64,000 bases of DNA from Oscillospiraceae bacterium (lineage in GTDB: Bacteria > Bacillota > Clostridia > Oscillospirales > CAG-382). The stretch's first letter is position 1; the number at the start of each line of letters is the position of its first letter. The stretch is taken from the NCBI GenBank assembly GCA_015064895.1, contig SVRI01000009.1:1-64000 (forward strand). The letters run 5' to 3'. The translations under genes were made by a program, and so were the position numbers. The notes under the pieces are model-generated. The model was not told where the DNA came from. It ran no database searches and saw only the letters and a list, made by a program, of their open reading frames with translations. Below are positions 52,512 through 60,668 of the stretch, in pieces.

Positions 52512-52540
52512 ATTATATCACATCTTTCCCGAAAAAGCAA
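52512..52540 (-). promoter_or_regulatory. promoter of the acyl-ligase operon
   Basis: Minus strand TTGCTT (52540-52535), 17-bp spacer, TATAAT (52517-52512). Confidence 0.75.
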
Positions 52541-52569
52541 CAAAAAGATGTGTCTTTCGACACATCTTT
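52541..52569 (-). terminator. terminator of the 52595 gene
   Basis: Stem AAAGATGTGTC / GACACATCTTT followed on the minus strand by TTG, within a T-rich stretch. Confidence 0.75.
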
Positions 52570-52594
52570 CGCTACTTAAATATTATACTGGTTT

Positions 52595-53179
52595 TTATAT
52601 GCCGTAATAACCTAAATCCATACCCAAATCGATACCTACAGCCAACATGATAATTGAAAGGAAAAGACCGACACCGCAAACAATTACACCGATAAGACCT
52701 GTAATCTTTGCCGCCTTTGTCATACCGTTACACGTACCTCTTTCGATTGCTTTCTTCGAAAGAATCATGGCTGCAATACCCGATGCAAGGGATTCAATTC
52801 CAATGCCCCATGTAACAGAGAAAAACATAGGCATAACAGAAGCGAAGGCATATATAAGTGTCAGCAACGCACCGACTGCACAGTTAATGCCGAGTGCCAT
52901 GCCGATGATTGCCATAACCTTACCGCCCTTTGAAGGCTGTACTTCAGGTGTGGCATACATGGGTGCAGGTGTGGGCTGAGCATACGCAGTTCCTGTGTAA
53001 ACGGGTGCTGCGGGAGCTACAGGGGTAGCAGGTGCCGCAGGAGCAGCGGGTGCCGCAGGGGCAACGGGTGCTGCAGGAGCAACGGGTGTGTTAGGCTTTA
53101 AAACTTTACCGCAGCTTTTACAAACTGCAGGTACTTCGGAGTCCTGATAGGGTGCTCCGCAATTACCGCAAAAATACAT
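52595..53179 (-). CDS. zinc-ribbon, Ala-Pro-linker membrane protein
   Basis: 194 residues from an ATG at 53179 (AAGGAGAG upstream). Zinc ribbon (CGNCGAPY and CKSCGKVL), then about 50 residues of Ala-Pro repeats (VAPAAPVAPAAPAAPA), then DUF4190-like hydrophobic helices (VMAIIGMALGINCAVGALL and LIGVIVCGVGLFLSIIMLA). The linker is encoded by a low-complexity GC-rich tract (about 52980-53090). Function unknown; likely a small membrane protein with a cytosolic metal-binding head. Confidence 0.8.
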   Translation of the reverse strand: MYFCGNCGAPYQDSEVPAVCKSCGKVLKPNTPVAPAAPVAPAAPAAPAAPATPVAPAAPVYTGTAYAQPTPAPMYATPEVQPSKGGKVMAIIGMALGINCAVGALLTLIYAFASVMPMFFSVTWGIGIESLASGIAAMILSKKAIERGTCNGMTKAAKITGLIGVIVCGVGLFLSIIMLAVGIDLGMDLGYYGI

Positions 53180-53223
53180 AATATCTCTCCTTATTATCCG
53201 GAAAACCTCCGGTACTTGACTAA

Positions 53224-53252
53224 AGTATATCACATACTTTTGCAAAAATCAA
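53224..53252 (-). promoter_or_regulatory. promoter of the 52595 gene
   Basis: Minus strand TTGATT (53252-53247), 17-bp spacer, TATACT (53229-53224). Confidence 0.75.
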
Positions 53253-53385
53253 CAATTATTTTGATGTTTCGCTAAAATCATCCATAATTACGTTGACTTT
53301 TAGGTAACTCTGCAAAAAACAACACATCTCATGCAGAAAACGCCAAAAAACATCTAAAAATGTTGAATAATTATACAAAAAGCTA

Positions 53386-53414
53386 TTGATTTTTCAGAAA
53401 ATATGTATTAAAAT
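53386..53414 (+). promoter_or_regulatory. promoter of the 53444 gene
   Basis: TTGATT (53386-53391), 17-bp spacer, TAAAAT (53409-53414). Confidence 0.6.
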
Positions 53415-53443
53415 GAAAATAAAGAAAGAGTGAGGTGTAAAAG

Positions 53444-53767
53444 ATGAAAAACACACAGCCAATCGGAGAACAAGTTTCCGGTCTTACATATACAGAAAAA
53501 CAAAAGGTTTTGAAAATCGGAGATTCTGAAAAAATAGTAGGCGGAGTTATGCTCACCGTAGGTTGTCTTTGTCTTATACCCGTCTTCAGTCATGTTTTCA
53601 AGGTAGGTCCGAAAAAGCTTCGCGGTCTTTTCCCTGCCGCAACAATCACATGCGGTGCAATGGCAATACTTACTGTTTGTTATGAAATTTACAGAAGAAG
53701 AAAGTTCCCCTTCTATTCACGCAAAAAATATGCTTATCTAAAAAAACAGCAAAAAGGAAAAATCTGA
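53444..53767 (+). CDS. small membrane protein of unknown function
   Basis: 107 residues, GAGGTG upstream of the ATG. Two membrane helices (GGVMLTVGCLCLIPVFSHVF and FPAATITCGAMAILTVCYEIY) with a basic C-terminal tail (YRRRKFPFYSRKKYAYLKKQ). No family recognised. It has its own promoter and a terminator, so it is a single-gene unit. Confidence 0.7.
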   Translation: MKNTQPIGEQVSGLTYTEKQKVLKIGDSEKIVGGVMLTVGCLCLIPVFSHVFKVGPKKLRGLFPAATITCGAMAILTVCYEIYRRRKFPFYSRKKYAYLKKQQKGKI

Positions 53768-53774
53768 GTTTTAT

Positions 53775-53805
53775 GGTCTGTCGAATACGGCAGACCTTTT
53801 ATTTT
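53775..53805 (+). terminator. terminator after the 53444 gene
   Basis: Stem GGTCTG-CG / CG-CAGACC followed by TTTTATTTT. Confidence 0.8.
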
Positions 53806-53933
53806 GATTTCACACAATGACCGTTGCTTTTTTTACAAAACCATGATATTATATATAACTGTAAAACATTCCGTTTATTTCATGGTTTGTTTTTTATTTT
53901 ATCGGGCAGACTCTTTTATCAGGGGGTGATTTT

Positions 53934-54719
53934 GTGCTCAAAAGGATTATGTGTATAATTTTTTCATTGACGGTATTTTTAGCGGCAATGAGTTTTTCGG
54001 CATTTGCCGTCGGCGAAACGGATAAAAGCCACGATTACATTATACATGGCGGCGGAAAATACAAAGGTCATGCCGCCACCAACAGTCTGGATGCCCTTGA
54101 AAACGCATATGCCGCAGGCAACAGATATATTGAGCTTGATTTCAATTTCACCCATGACCTTCGTCCCGTTTGCATACATGACTGGAATTATTTATCATAT
54201 TCGGGATATGACGGCAAACGCCCCACCCTCAAAGAATTTTCTCAAAACACGGTTTACAGTTCATTTAAGTCCATGACTCTTGAAGATGTTGCCGACTATA
54301 TGAGAAAGCACAAAGATTTGTATATTATAACGGATGTAAAGGACTTAAACATCTACTTCATGGGAATAATCCAAAGGGAATTTCCCGACCTCAGAAACAG
54401 GTTTATCGTTCAGGTCTATTCGGAGATTGAATACAGCTTTGCAAGCCGTATGAAATTTGACAAAATCATCTTTTCCCTGTACAAGCTCGATTGGAACAGC
54501 AAGACAAACACAAACAGGCTGGTTGAATTTGCAAAAAACCACCGTCTTTACGGATACACGTTCCCATCGTCTCTTTGCGATATAGACGGATATGTTGACA
54601 AAATGCTGGAAAGCAACACAAGGCTCTTTGTTCACACGGTGAATGACAAATCCGAACAGCAAAAGTATTTCGATATGGGAATCTCGGGCGTATATACCGA
54701 TAATGTAACGCATAATTGA
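53934..54719 (+). CDS. secreted glycerophosphodiester phosphodiesterase
   Basis: 261 residues, GTG start with AGGGGGTG upstream. Signal peptide (CIIFSLTVFLAAMSFSAFA) then a GDPD barrel: HGGGKYKGHAATNSLDALEN, YIELDFNFTHDLRPVCIHDW (metal Glu/Asp and His), and C-terminal VHTVNDKSEQQKYFDMGISG. It hydrolyses glycerophosphodiesters outside the cell, possibly lipid or teichoic-acid fragments. It is followed 32 bp later by a zinc-ribbon gene. Confidence 0.9.
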   Translation: MLKRIMCIIFSLTVFLAAMSFSAFAVGETDKSHDYIIHGGGKYKGHAATNSLDALENAYAAGNRYIELDFNFTHDLRPVCIHDWNYLSYSGYDGKRPTLKEFSQNTVYSSFKSMTLEDVADYMRKHKDLYIITDVKDLNIYFMGIIQREFPDLRNRFIVQVYSEIEYSFASRMKFDKIIFSLYKLDWNSKTNTNRLVEFAKNHRLYGYTFPSSLCDIDGYVDKMLESNTRLFVHTVNDKSEQQKYFDMGISGVYTDNVTHN

Positions 54720-54751
54720 CAACGAGAATTATACGACAAAGGAGTGCTTCT

Positions 54752-55501
54752 ATGAATTGCACGTACTGTAATGCGAAAATCCCTCCAAAAAGCAAATTCT
54801 GTAATAACTGCGGAAAAAAGGTGCAGTTGGCAAATACTCAGGTTGCCGCAAAAACAAAAAGAATTACCGGTCCGAAGGTTCTTCTTATCTGTCTTTCGGG
54901 TATTATTGCAACTCTCTTTCTGGCAATTGCCGTTATACTCGGATTAAAGTTTTATGAAAATAACGACATGTCAAAGGTAAGAGAATTCAAGGGTACATTT
55001 TCGGATAGTGAAGATTATTTGCTGATTTCTCAGGACGGATACGGCGAATTCCACAAATTTGAAGCTTACGACGAAAACGACGAACTTATAGTATATCGGG
55101 AATTCAAATATACCAAGGACGGAAAAGTGAAAGAATGGACATATTATGATTCCGAGGACAGGCCTTTTCTGAAAGTTGAATATAAATACAACAGCGACGG
55201 AACAAAAAAAGAAGCTCTGAACTATAATTTCGACAGCAACGGAAATGAAATCCCCAAATCCGTTCATACTACTTACTATATTGAAAAAGGAAAAGAGCAT
55301 GAGCTGGACGACGATATCAAACAATATACCGTCATAGAGTATGATAAATACGGAAGAATGATAAAAGGTGAAAACTATAATGACGGGGAACTCATTTCAA
55401 CGTGGATTGACGAGTATGACAAGCACGGTCTTGTAAAAGAAACGTCATGGAGTGAGGGAGATTCAGAAAAATCCATTTTAACATTAAAGCCTCTTGACTG
55501 A
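54752..55501 (+). CDS. zinc-ribbon single-helix protein with YD-like repeats
   Basis: 249 residues from an ATG at 54752 (AAAGGAGTG upstream). Zinc ribbon (CTYCNAKI and CNNCGKKV), one membrane helix (LLICLSGIIATLFLAIAVILGL), and an exported domain of about 170 residues with repeated Tyr-Asp/Lys motifs (FKYTKDGKVKEWTYYD, VEYKYNSDGTKKE, IEYDKYGRMIKGENYN) like RHS/YD-type beta repeats. Same architecture as 34579-35451. Function unknown. Confidence 0.8.
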   Translation: MNCTYCNAKIPPKSKFCNNCGKKVQLANTQVAAKTKRITGPKVLLICLSGIIATLFLAIAVILGLKFYENNDMSKVREFKGTFSDSEDYLLISQDGYGEFHKFEAYDENDELIVYREFKYTKDGKVKEWTYYDSEDRPFLKVEYKYNSDGTKKEALNYNFDSNGNEIPKSVHTTYYIEKGKEHELDDDIKQYTVIEYDKYGRMIKGENYNDGELISTWIDEYDKHGLVKETSWSEGDSEKSILTLKPLD

Positions 55502-55516
55502 TTATACATATACCTA

Positions 55517-55547
55517 AGGCAGCCTGTTAAACGGCTGCCTCGTTTTG
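55517..55547 (+). terminator. terminator after the YD-repeat gene
   Basis: Stem AGGCAGCC / GGCTGCCT followed by CGTTTTG. Confidence 0.75.
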
Positions 55548-55568
55548 TCAAAAACTGATTTTTGGATA

Positions 55569-55597
55569 TTGACCTATATGGTGAAAAATGGTATAAT
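55569..55597 (+). promoter_or_regulatory. promoter of the fucosidase gene
   Basis: TTGACC (55569-55574), 17-bp spacer, TATAAT (55592-55597). Confidence 0.8.
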
Positions 55598-55632
55598 TCC
55601 AATGTAAATTAATCTTCAAGGAGGACAAACAA

Positions 55633-56880
55633 ATGCTTATTCCCGAAAAAAGAATTGCGGATTTTGAAAAACTGGGCTTCGGTCTCTTTATACACTGGGG
55701 TCTTTATTCTCAGGTTGGCAAGGGAGAATGGTACTTCTATCACGAAGAAGACCTGGAATTTTCCGAATACATGAAGTTAAAGGACACATTTACCGCAGAG
55801 GATTTCGACGCAGAAAGAATCGCAAGAGCGGCAAAAGAGGCAGGCTGTAAGTACATCACCCTTACAACCCGCCACCACGAAGGCTTCTCTCTTTACGATA
55901 CATGCGGTCTCAACGATTTCGACGCACCCCACTCCCCTGCAAAGAGAGACTTAATAGGGGAATTTGTCGATGCCTGCAGAAAGTACGACCTTATCCCCTT
56001 CTTCTATCACACAACCCTCGACTGGTACAAAGAAGAATACAAGAACAACTTTGACGAATATCTTGAATACTTACGCAAGAGTGTGGAAATTCTTTGCACA
56101 AACTACGGCAAAATCGGCGGTCTCTGGTTCGACGGCAACTGGGACAAGCCCGATGCCGACTGGAAGCTTGACGAGCTTTACGGCACAATCAGAAAGCACC
56201 AGCCCGATGCCATGATTATCAACAACACAGGTCTTTCCGCAAGAGGCGAACTGGGTCATCCCGAAATCGACGCTGTTACATATGAACAGGGACGTCCCGA
56301 ACCCCTTGACAGAAGCAAAATGTCAAAGTACATCACAGGCGAAATGTGCTACACCATGAACGACCACTGGGCAGTAGGCTACAACGACCTTGACTACAAG
56401 TCTACCCGCGAGCTTATCGAGTGTCTTTGCGATTGCAGAAAGGTTGGCGCAAACTTCCTTCTCAACATCGGTCCCTCGGCACAGGGCGGTATTATTCCCA
56501 TTCAGGAAGAATTCTTAAAGACAATGGGCAGATGGACAGACGTTTACGGTGAAGCCATCTACAACGGCAAGCCCTACACAATCTGCGACGGTTCAAAAGA
56601 CTTTATCTTAAAGAACGGCGAAGATGACAAGGTTCTCTACCTCTTTGCATACGACCTTGGCAGACTCGGAAGCGAAAACGTAGTTCTCAACGGCGGTGGC
56701 GGCGGCAAGGACAGGCAGTTCAAACTCCTTGACGGTGCAAAAGTTAAGGAACTCAAGTGGATGGACAACGGTGAGGTTCTTGAGTTCAAGCAGGACGGAA
56801 ACAACCTCGAAGTTGCCTGCACAGGCTTCCCCTACGGCTGCAATTACTGTGTAAGAGTTGCAAAGGTCTTACTTTCTTGA
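55633..56880 (+). CDS. GH29 alpha-L-fucosidase
   Basis: 415 residues, GGAGG upstream, no signal peptide, so cytosolic. GH29 barrel: FGLFIHWGLYSQVGKGEWY, TTRHHEGFSLYDT, FFYHTTLDWY, and the nucleophile in GGLWFDGNW (D167), then a C-terminal beta domain. It removes alpha-L-fucose from oligosaccharides. The catalytic acid cannot be placed surely. The last residues KVLLS and the TGA stop are encoded by the CTTACTTTCTTGA arm of the repeat that follows. Confidence 0.92.
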   Translation: MLIPEKRIADFEKLGFGLFIHWGLYSQVGKGEWYFYHEEDLEFSEYMKLKDTFTAEDFDAERIARAAKEAGCKYITLTTRHHEGFSLYDTCGLNDFDAPHSPAKRDLIGEFVDACRKYDLIPFFYHTTLDWYKEEYKNNFDEYLEYLRKSVEILCTNYGKIGGLWFDGNWDKPDADWKLDELYGTIRKHQPDAMIINNTGLSARGELGHPEIDAVTYEQGRPEPLDRSKMSKYITGEMCYTMNDHWAVGYNDLDYKSTRELIECLCDCRKVGANFLLNIGPSAQGGIIPIQEEFLKTMGRWTDVYGEAIYNGKPYTICDGSKDFILKNGEDDKVLYLFAYDLGRLGSENVVLNGGGGGKDRQFKLLDGAKVKELKWMDNGEVLEFKQDGNNLEVACTGFPYGCNYCVRVAKVLLS

Positions 56881-57258
56881 AAGAAAGTAAGCAAAGAACT
56901 TTAAATATCGGGGTATCTAGGATAAAATTCTTATTATTCTGCCCGAAATGTTATTCCGTTTGACCGCCATTAAGGCAAGCGGTCAAACTCATTTCCAATC
57001 CTTTTTAACAGAAAGTAAGCAAAGCCCTTTTTAATTTCGGGGCATCTCAGATGAAATTCTGATTTTTCTGCCCGAAGTATTATCCCGTTTGACCGCCTTA
57101 AATCCAAGCGGTCAAACTCATTACCAGTCCTTTTTTACAGAAAGTAAGCAAAGCCCTTTTTAATTTCGGGGCATCTCGGAAAAAATTCTTGTTTTTCTGC
57201 CCGAAGTATATTCCGTCTGACCGCCTCAAATCCAAGCGGTCAGACTCATTTTCAATCA
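56868..57258. repeat. threefold tandem repeat of about 128 bp
   Basis: Copies begin at 56884, 57011 and 57140, each with GAAAGTAAGCAAAG, then CTTTTTAA-TTCGGGG-type text, CTGCCCGAA, and a hairpin: GTTTGACCGC / GCGGTCAAAC (56958-56988 and 57087-57117) and GTCTGACCGC / GCGGTCAGAC (57215-57245). In copy three the stem has changed on both sides with pairing kept. An outer hairpin CTTACTTTCTT / AAGAAAGTAAG (56868-56892) starts the array inside the fucosidase 3' end. No gene. Confidence 0.9.
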
Positions 57259-57277
57259 TGCAAGGAGCTGTGCACCC

Positions 57278-58801
57278 ATGGCATTTGACCCAAAATCAAT
57301 GTTCCGTTTTCCAAGGGACAAAGAACCGTATGTATTTGAAAATCCGTATGTGGACGAAAACACATTTTTAAAAGCCAAGGCAAGCCCAAAAGCTTTGCCG
57401 AAATATGACGAGATCAAAGAACTTCTTCCAAAGCCCGTATGGGACGGACATGGGGATGCTCTTGACTGTTACTACAGAACATGGCAGATAGCTTTTGCAA
57501 ATCTGAAAAGTGCCAGTGAAGAAACCCGCTTTGTTTCGGATTACATTGACAACGCTTTCTTCAGTTTTTCATTTATGTGGGACTCATGCTTCATGGTTAT
57601 GTTCGGCAAATACGCAGGACACATTTTTGATTTTCAGAAGACACTCGACAACTTCTATTCCCACCAGCACAAAGACGGATACATAACACGTCAACTGTTT
57701 CAGTCCGATGACGGAGCACGTTTTTCAAAAGACGACCCTGCATCGACAGGACCCAACATTTTCCCTTGGGCAGAATGGGAATACTACTGCATAACAAAGG
57801 ACGAAGAAAGACTCGGAAAAGTTTTTCCCGTTCTTCTTGCCTATCACAAGTGGCTGCAGTTAAACCGCACCTGGCAAAACGGTCTTTACTGGACGACGGG
57901 GCTTGCCAGCGGAATGGACAATCAGCCGAGAGTACCCGAAGGATACAGCCCTCTTTGTTCCCACGCATTTATGGCATGGCTTGATGCCTGCTGTCAGCAA
58001 TATATAAGTGCCGACATTCTCATAAAAATATCCGGTGTTATAGGCAGAGAAGATGACACAGAGTGGTTAAAAGAAGAGAAAGAATTGCTTGAAAAAGCAA
58101 TAAACGAAAACATGTGGGATGACAAGGATGCATTTTACTACGACATGCTTCGTGACGGAAGTCTGAACTACGTAAAGAGCGTCGGTGCGTACTGGACACT
58201 CCTTGCAGGTCTCGTTTCAAATGAAAGAGCAGACAGATTTATTTCCCATCTTGACAACGAAAAGGAATTCAAGCGTCCATTCAGAATCCCCACCCTTTCG
58301 GCAGACCATCCCGAATATCAGGAATACGGCGACTATTGGCGCGGTTCTGTCTGGGCACCGACAAATTACATGGTGCTCAAAGGCCTTGACAAGTACGGAT
58401 ACAACAGTCTTGCTTATGACATTGCCTGCAATTACCTTGAAAACATAGTTGAGGTTTTCAAAAAAGACGGTACACTTTACGAAAACTATTCACCCGAACA
58501 CATTGAAAAAGGAAACCATTCACAAGACGAATTTGTAGGCTGGACAGGTCTTGCGCCCATCAACATAATGTTTGAGTATGTTTTCGGAATAAGACCCGAT
58601 GCACAAAACAAAAAAATCACATGGCACATTAACAGACTTGAAAAACACGGCATAGAAAACTATTATTTCTGCGGAAAGTTCATTACGCTTCTATGCGACA
58701 GCCGTTCCTCTGCAAATGAAGAGCCAAACATCACGCTCACAAATTGCGACGGTATTCAGATTGAACTTATATGGAACGGAAAAAGAAAAACAATATCATA
58801 G
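57278..58801 (+). CDS. MGH1/trehalase-like alpha/alpha-barrel glycoside hydrolase
   Basis: 507 residues, AGGAG 11-12 nt upstream. (alpha/alpha)6 hydrolase motifs: FSFMWDSCFMVMFGK, DNFYSHQHKDGYITR, TTGLASGMDNQPR, YWRGSVWAPTNYMV and DEFVGWTGLAPINIM, as in mannosylglycerate-hydrolase-like (GH63) and trehalase (GH37) families. The Asp of SGMDN and the Glu of YSPEHIEKG are acid/base candidates. Cytosolic. Substrate unknown, an alpha-linked di- or oligosaccharide is likely. It follows the fucosidase with only the repeat array between. Confidence 0.87.
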   Translation: MAFDPKSMFRFPRDKEPYVFENPYVDENTFLKAKASPKALPKYDEIKELLPKPVWDGHGDALDCYYRTWQIAFANLKSASEETRFVSDYIDNAFFSFSFMWDSCFMVMFGKYAGHIFDFQKTLDNFYSHQHKDGYITRQLFQSDDGARFSKDDPASTGPNIFPWAEWEYYCITKDEERLGKVFPVLLAYHKWLQLNRTWQNGLYWTTGLASGMDNQPRVPEGYSPLCSHAFMAWLDACCQQYISADILIKISGVIGREDDTEWLKEEKELLEKAINENMWDDKDAFYYDMLRDGSLNYVKSVGAYWTLLAGLVSNERADRFISHLDNEKEFKRPFRIPTLSADHPEYQEYGDYWRGSVWAPTNYMVLKGLDKYGYNSLAYDIACNYLENIVEVFKKDGTLYENYSPEHIEKGNHSQDEFVGWTGLAPINIMFEYVFGIRPDAQNKKITWHINRLEKHGIENYYFCGKFITLLCDSRSSANEEPNITLTNCDGIQIELIWNGKRKTIS

Positions 58802-58830
58802 AAAAAAGCGGCTGAAAAGCCGCTTTTTTT
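58802..58830. terminator. convergent terminator
   Basis: Stem AAGCGGCT / AGCCGCTT with long A and T runs, between the MGH1-like gene and the SGNH gene. Confidence 0.9.
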
Positions 58831-58831
58831 A

Positions 58832-59455
58832 TTATTTTACCAGTTCAAAAGCCTTCATCCATGCTCTCTTAATAAGCTCATGGCCTGCTTCTGTAGGATG
58901 AACGCCCTCGTTTGTCCAATAGGGTTCGGGGTGTCTTTGGGTAGCCTTGTCAAACTCGCTCTGAAGGTCTACAAACACACAACCGTGTTTTTCGGCAAGA
59001 CGTTTTGCGGTTTCTGCTCTCTTTTTTGTTTCGGGTCTGAAAACGTCCCATGCCGCCTCTGTAGCACGTCCCTTTGTAACGAATGCACCGAGAAGAATGA
59101 TTTTAATATTGGGAAGAGCCTCTTTTATTTCCGAAAGAAGCATATCATAAATCTTTTCAAACTTTTCCGCATCAACGCCGTTCTGCATTTCAACTTCATG
59201 CCAGACATCATTGACACCGATATGTATGCTGAGAACATCCGGCTTTAAGTTTATAAAATCGGCCTTGATTCTTGCGTAAAGGTCAACAACTCTGTTGCCT
59301 GAAATTGCTCGGTTTATAAATTCATATTCTCCGGGATGTTCAAAATTCAGTTCGCCCGTAATTCTTAAAGGATATCCGTTTCCTTTAAATCCGTCATGGT
59401 CTCTGCTTCTTCCGCAGTCTGTAATGGAATCTCCCTGAAATAAAATTCTTGTCAT
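58832..59455 (-). CDS. SGNH/GDSL hydrolase
   Basis: 207 residues. Block I LFQGDSITDCGR (catalytic Ser), block II SGNRVVDLYAR, block III IHIGVNDVWHE, block V EGVHPTEAGHEL (Asp-less His end with preceding residues). No signal peptide. SGNH enzymes of this type deacetylate sugars or hydrolyse esters. It follows a second SGNH gene by 14 bp, so they form an operon. Confidence 0.93.
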   Translation of the reverse strand: MTRILFQGDSITDCGRSRDHDGFKGNGYPLRITGELNFEHPGEYEFINRAISGNRVVDLYARIKADFINLKPDVLSIHIGVNDVWHEVEMQNGVDAEKFEKIYDMLLSEIKEALPNIKIILLGAFVTKGRATEAAWDVFRPETKKRAETAKRLAEKHGCVFVDLQSEFDKATQRHPEPYWTNEGVHPTEAGHELIKRAWMKAFELVK

Positions 59456-59469
59456 TGTCTTTTCTCCTT

Positions 59470-60504
59470 TTATATATACAAATCGTGTTTTTCTTCTTGT
59501 ATACCCAGCGTCCTTGCAACAAGCGAGCCGATTTTATCCGCCATTCTCATAAAGCCTATGTCATTGGGGTGACAGCCGTCAAAGGTGCAGGCTGTATAGA
59601 ATTCGCCCTCAAAAAGAGTTTTGCCGTCGATGAGGTGTACGTTTTTATCTCCCTGAGCTTTTGCATATTCAAAGTTCTTTGAAATAACATCAAATCTGCG
59701 TCTTGCATCATAGGGGTCCTTGAAGCAATCGGGCTTTGACACCATAATATAGGGAATATCGGGGTGTTTTTCTCGGATTGTCTTGTACATTTCAAGATGT
59801 GTTTCTTCCAGGTACTCATATGTATGTGCATTATGGTCATAGTCGCACACAAAGCAGGACATATCAAGAGATGCCATATAGTCGCATATCGCCTTTTCGC
59901 CCTTGGCACTGCCCGAAAGACCGAGGTTTATATAGTCAAGACCGTATTTCTGAGATATAAGCGAGGTATACGCCATACCGGGACGGGAAGCAAGTCCGCC
60001 GTTGGTAATTGACGAGCCGTAGAAAACGACAGGCTTAGTATATTTATAAGCAATTCCCTTGCCGAGCTCTGCATCCTTTTCAATGCCGAGTTCGACATCT
60101 TCTATAAAGGCAAAGCAGGGGAAATTGAGTGTATAATACTGCCATTTTCTATCCCTCTGAACCATGCCTTCGCCGATTCTTGCAGAAAATTCGCCCTCAT
60201 GCACACCGTAGAATGTATCTCTGTAGCCTGCGGCAAAGTATTCCTTTCCCGTCTTTTCATCGACTCTGTAAAGGTCAAAGTTCATATCCCAATGAAGCGT
60301 CATCTTTGCACGGACAACAATTATATTGGAGTTTGTCGAAAATCTCGCTCTGCCGCCTGCCGAGTATTTTGCGACAATCTTACCAAGGTCTGTCATGCCC
60401 TCTGTCACGCTGTCGGGCAGACGCTTATATTCCTCGTCCATGTTGTATATATCAAAGTTTTCTTTTGTTACCTTGTACCACTTTATGTTGCTGTAGTCTT
60501 CCAT
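59470..60504 (-). CDS. two-domain SGNH hydrolase
   Basis: 344 residues. N-terminal beta-sandwich of about 150 residues (VVRAKMTLHWDMNFDLYRVDE, DTFYGVHEGEF), the SGNH N-terminal ancillary domain, then an SGNH_3-type catalytic domain: VVFYGSSITNGG (catalytic Ser), LGLSGSAKGE, and FDGCHPNDIGF with the Asp-x-x-His pair. Cytosolic. Such proteins are carbohydrate esterases (CE-like). The two SGNH genes may remove acyl groups from oligosaccharides in the same pathway as the nearby glycosidases; this is inference. Confidence 0.9.
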   Translation of the reverse strand: MEDYSNIKWYKVTKENFDIYNMDEEYKRLPDSVTEGMTDLGKIVAKYSAGGRARFSTNSNIIVVRAKMTLHWDMNFDLYRVDEKTGKEYFAAGYRDTFYGVHEGEFSARIGEGMVQRDRKWQYYTLNFPCFAFIEDVELGIEKDAELGKGIAYKYTKPVVFYGSSITNGGLASRPGMAYTSLISQKYGLDYINLGLSGSAKGEKAICDYMASLDMSCFVCDYDHNAHTYEYLEETHLEMYKTIREKHPDIPYIMVSKPDCFKDPYDARRRFDVISKNFEYAKAQGDKNVHLIDGKTLFEGEFYTACTFDGCHPNDIGFMRMADKIGSLVARTLGIQEEKHDLYI

Positions 60505-60541
60505 TATTTTCTCCTTGTCCGAGGTTAATTTTCACAAGCAA

Positions 60542-60570
60542 ATGATATCACATACAAGTCTAAAAGTCAA
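60542..60570 (-). promoter_or_regulatory. promoter of the SGNH operon
   Basis: Minus strand TTGACT (60570-60565), 17-bp spacer, TATCAT (60547-60542). Confidence 0.75.
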
Positions 60571-60668
60571 TAAACCCAAATTATTAACTTTGGGTTTTAA
60601 GATTATTTTGTTCTGCATAATAAATTAGGTTTATTATTAAATTAAGAACTAAGATATTGAGGTATAAT

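Noticed and set aside
56884..57258. Tandem repeats read as a CRISPR array
   Set aside because: Units are about 128 bp, adjacent without unique spacers, and no cas gene is near.
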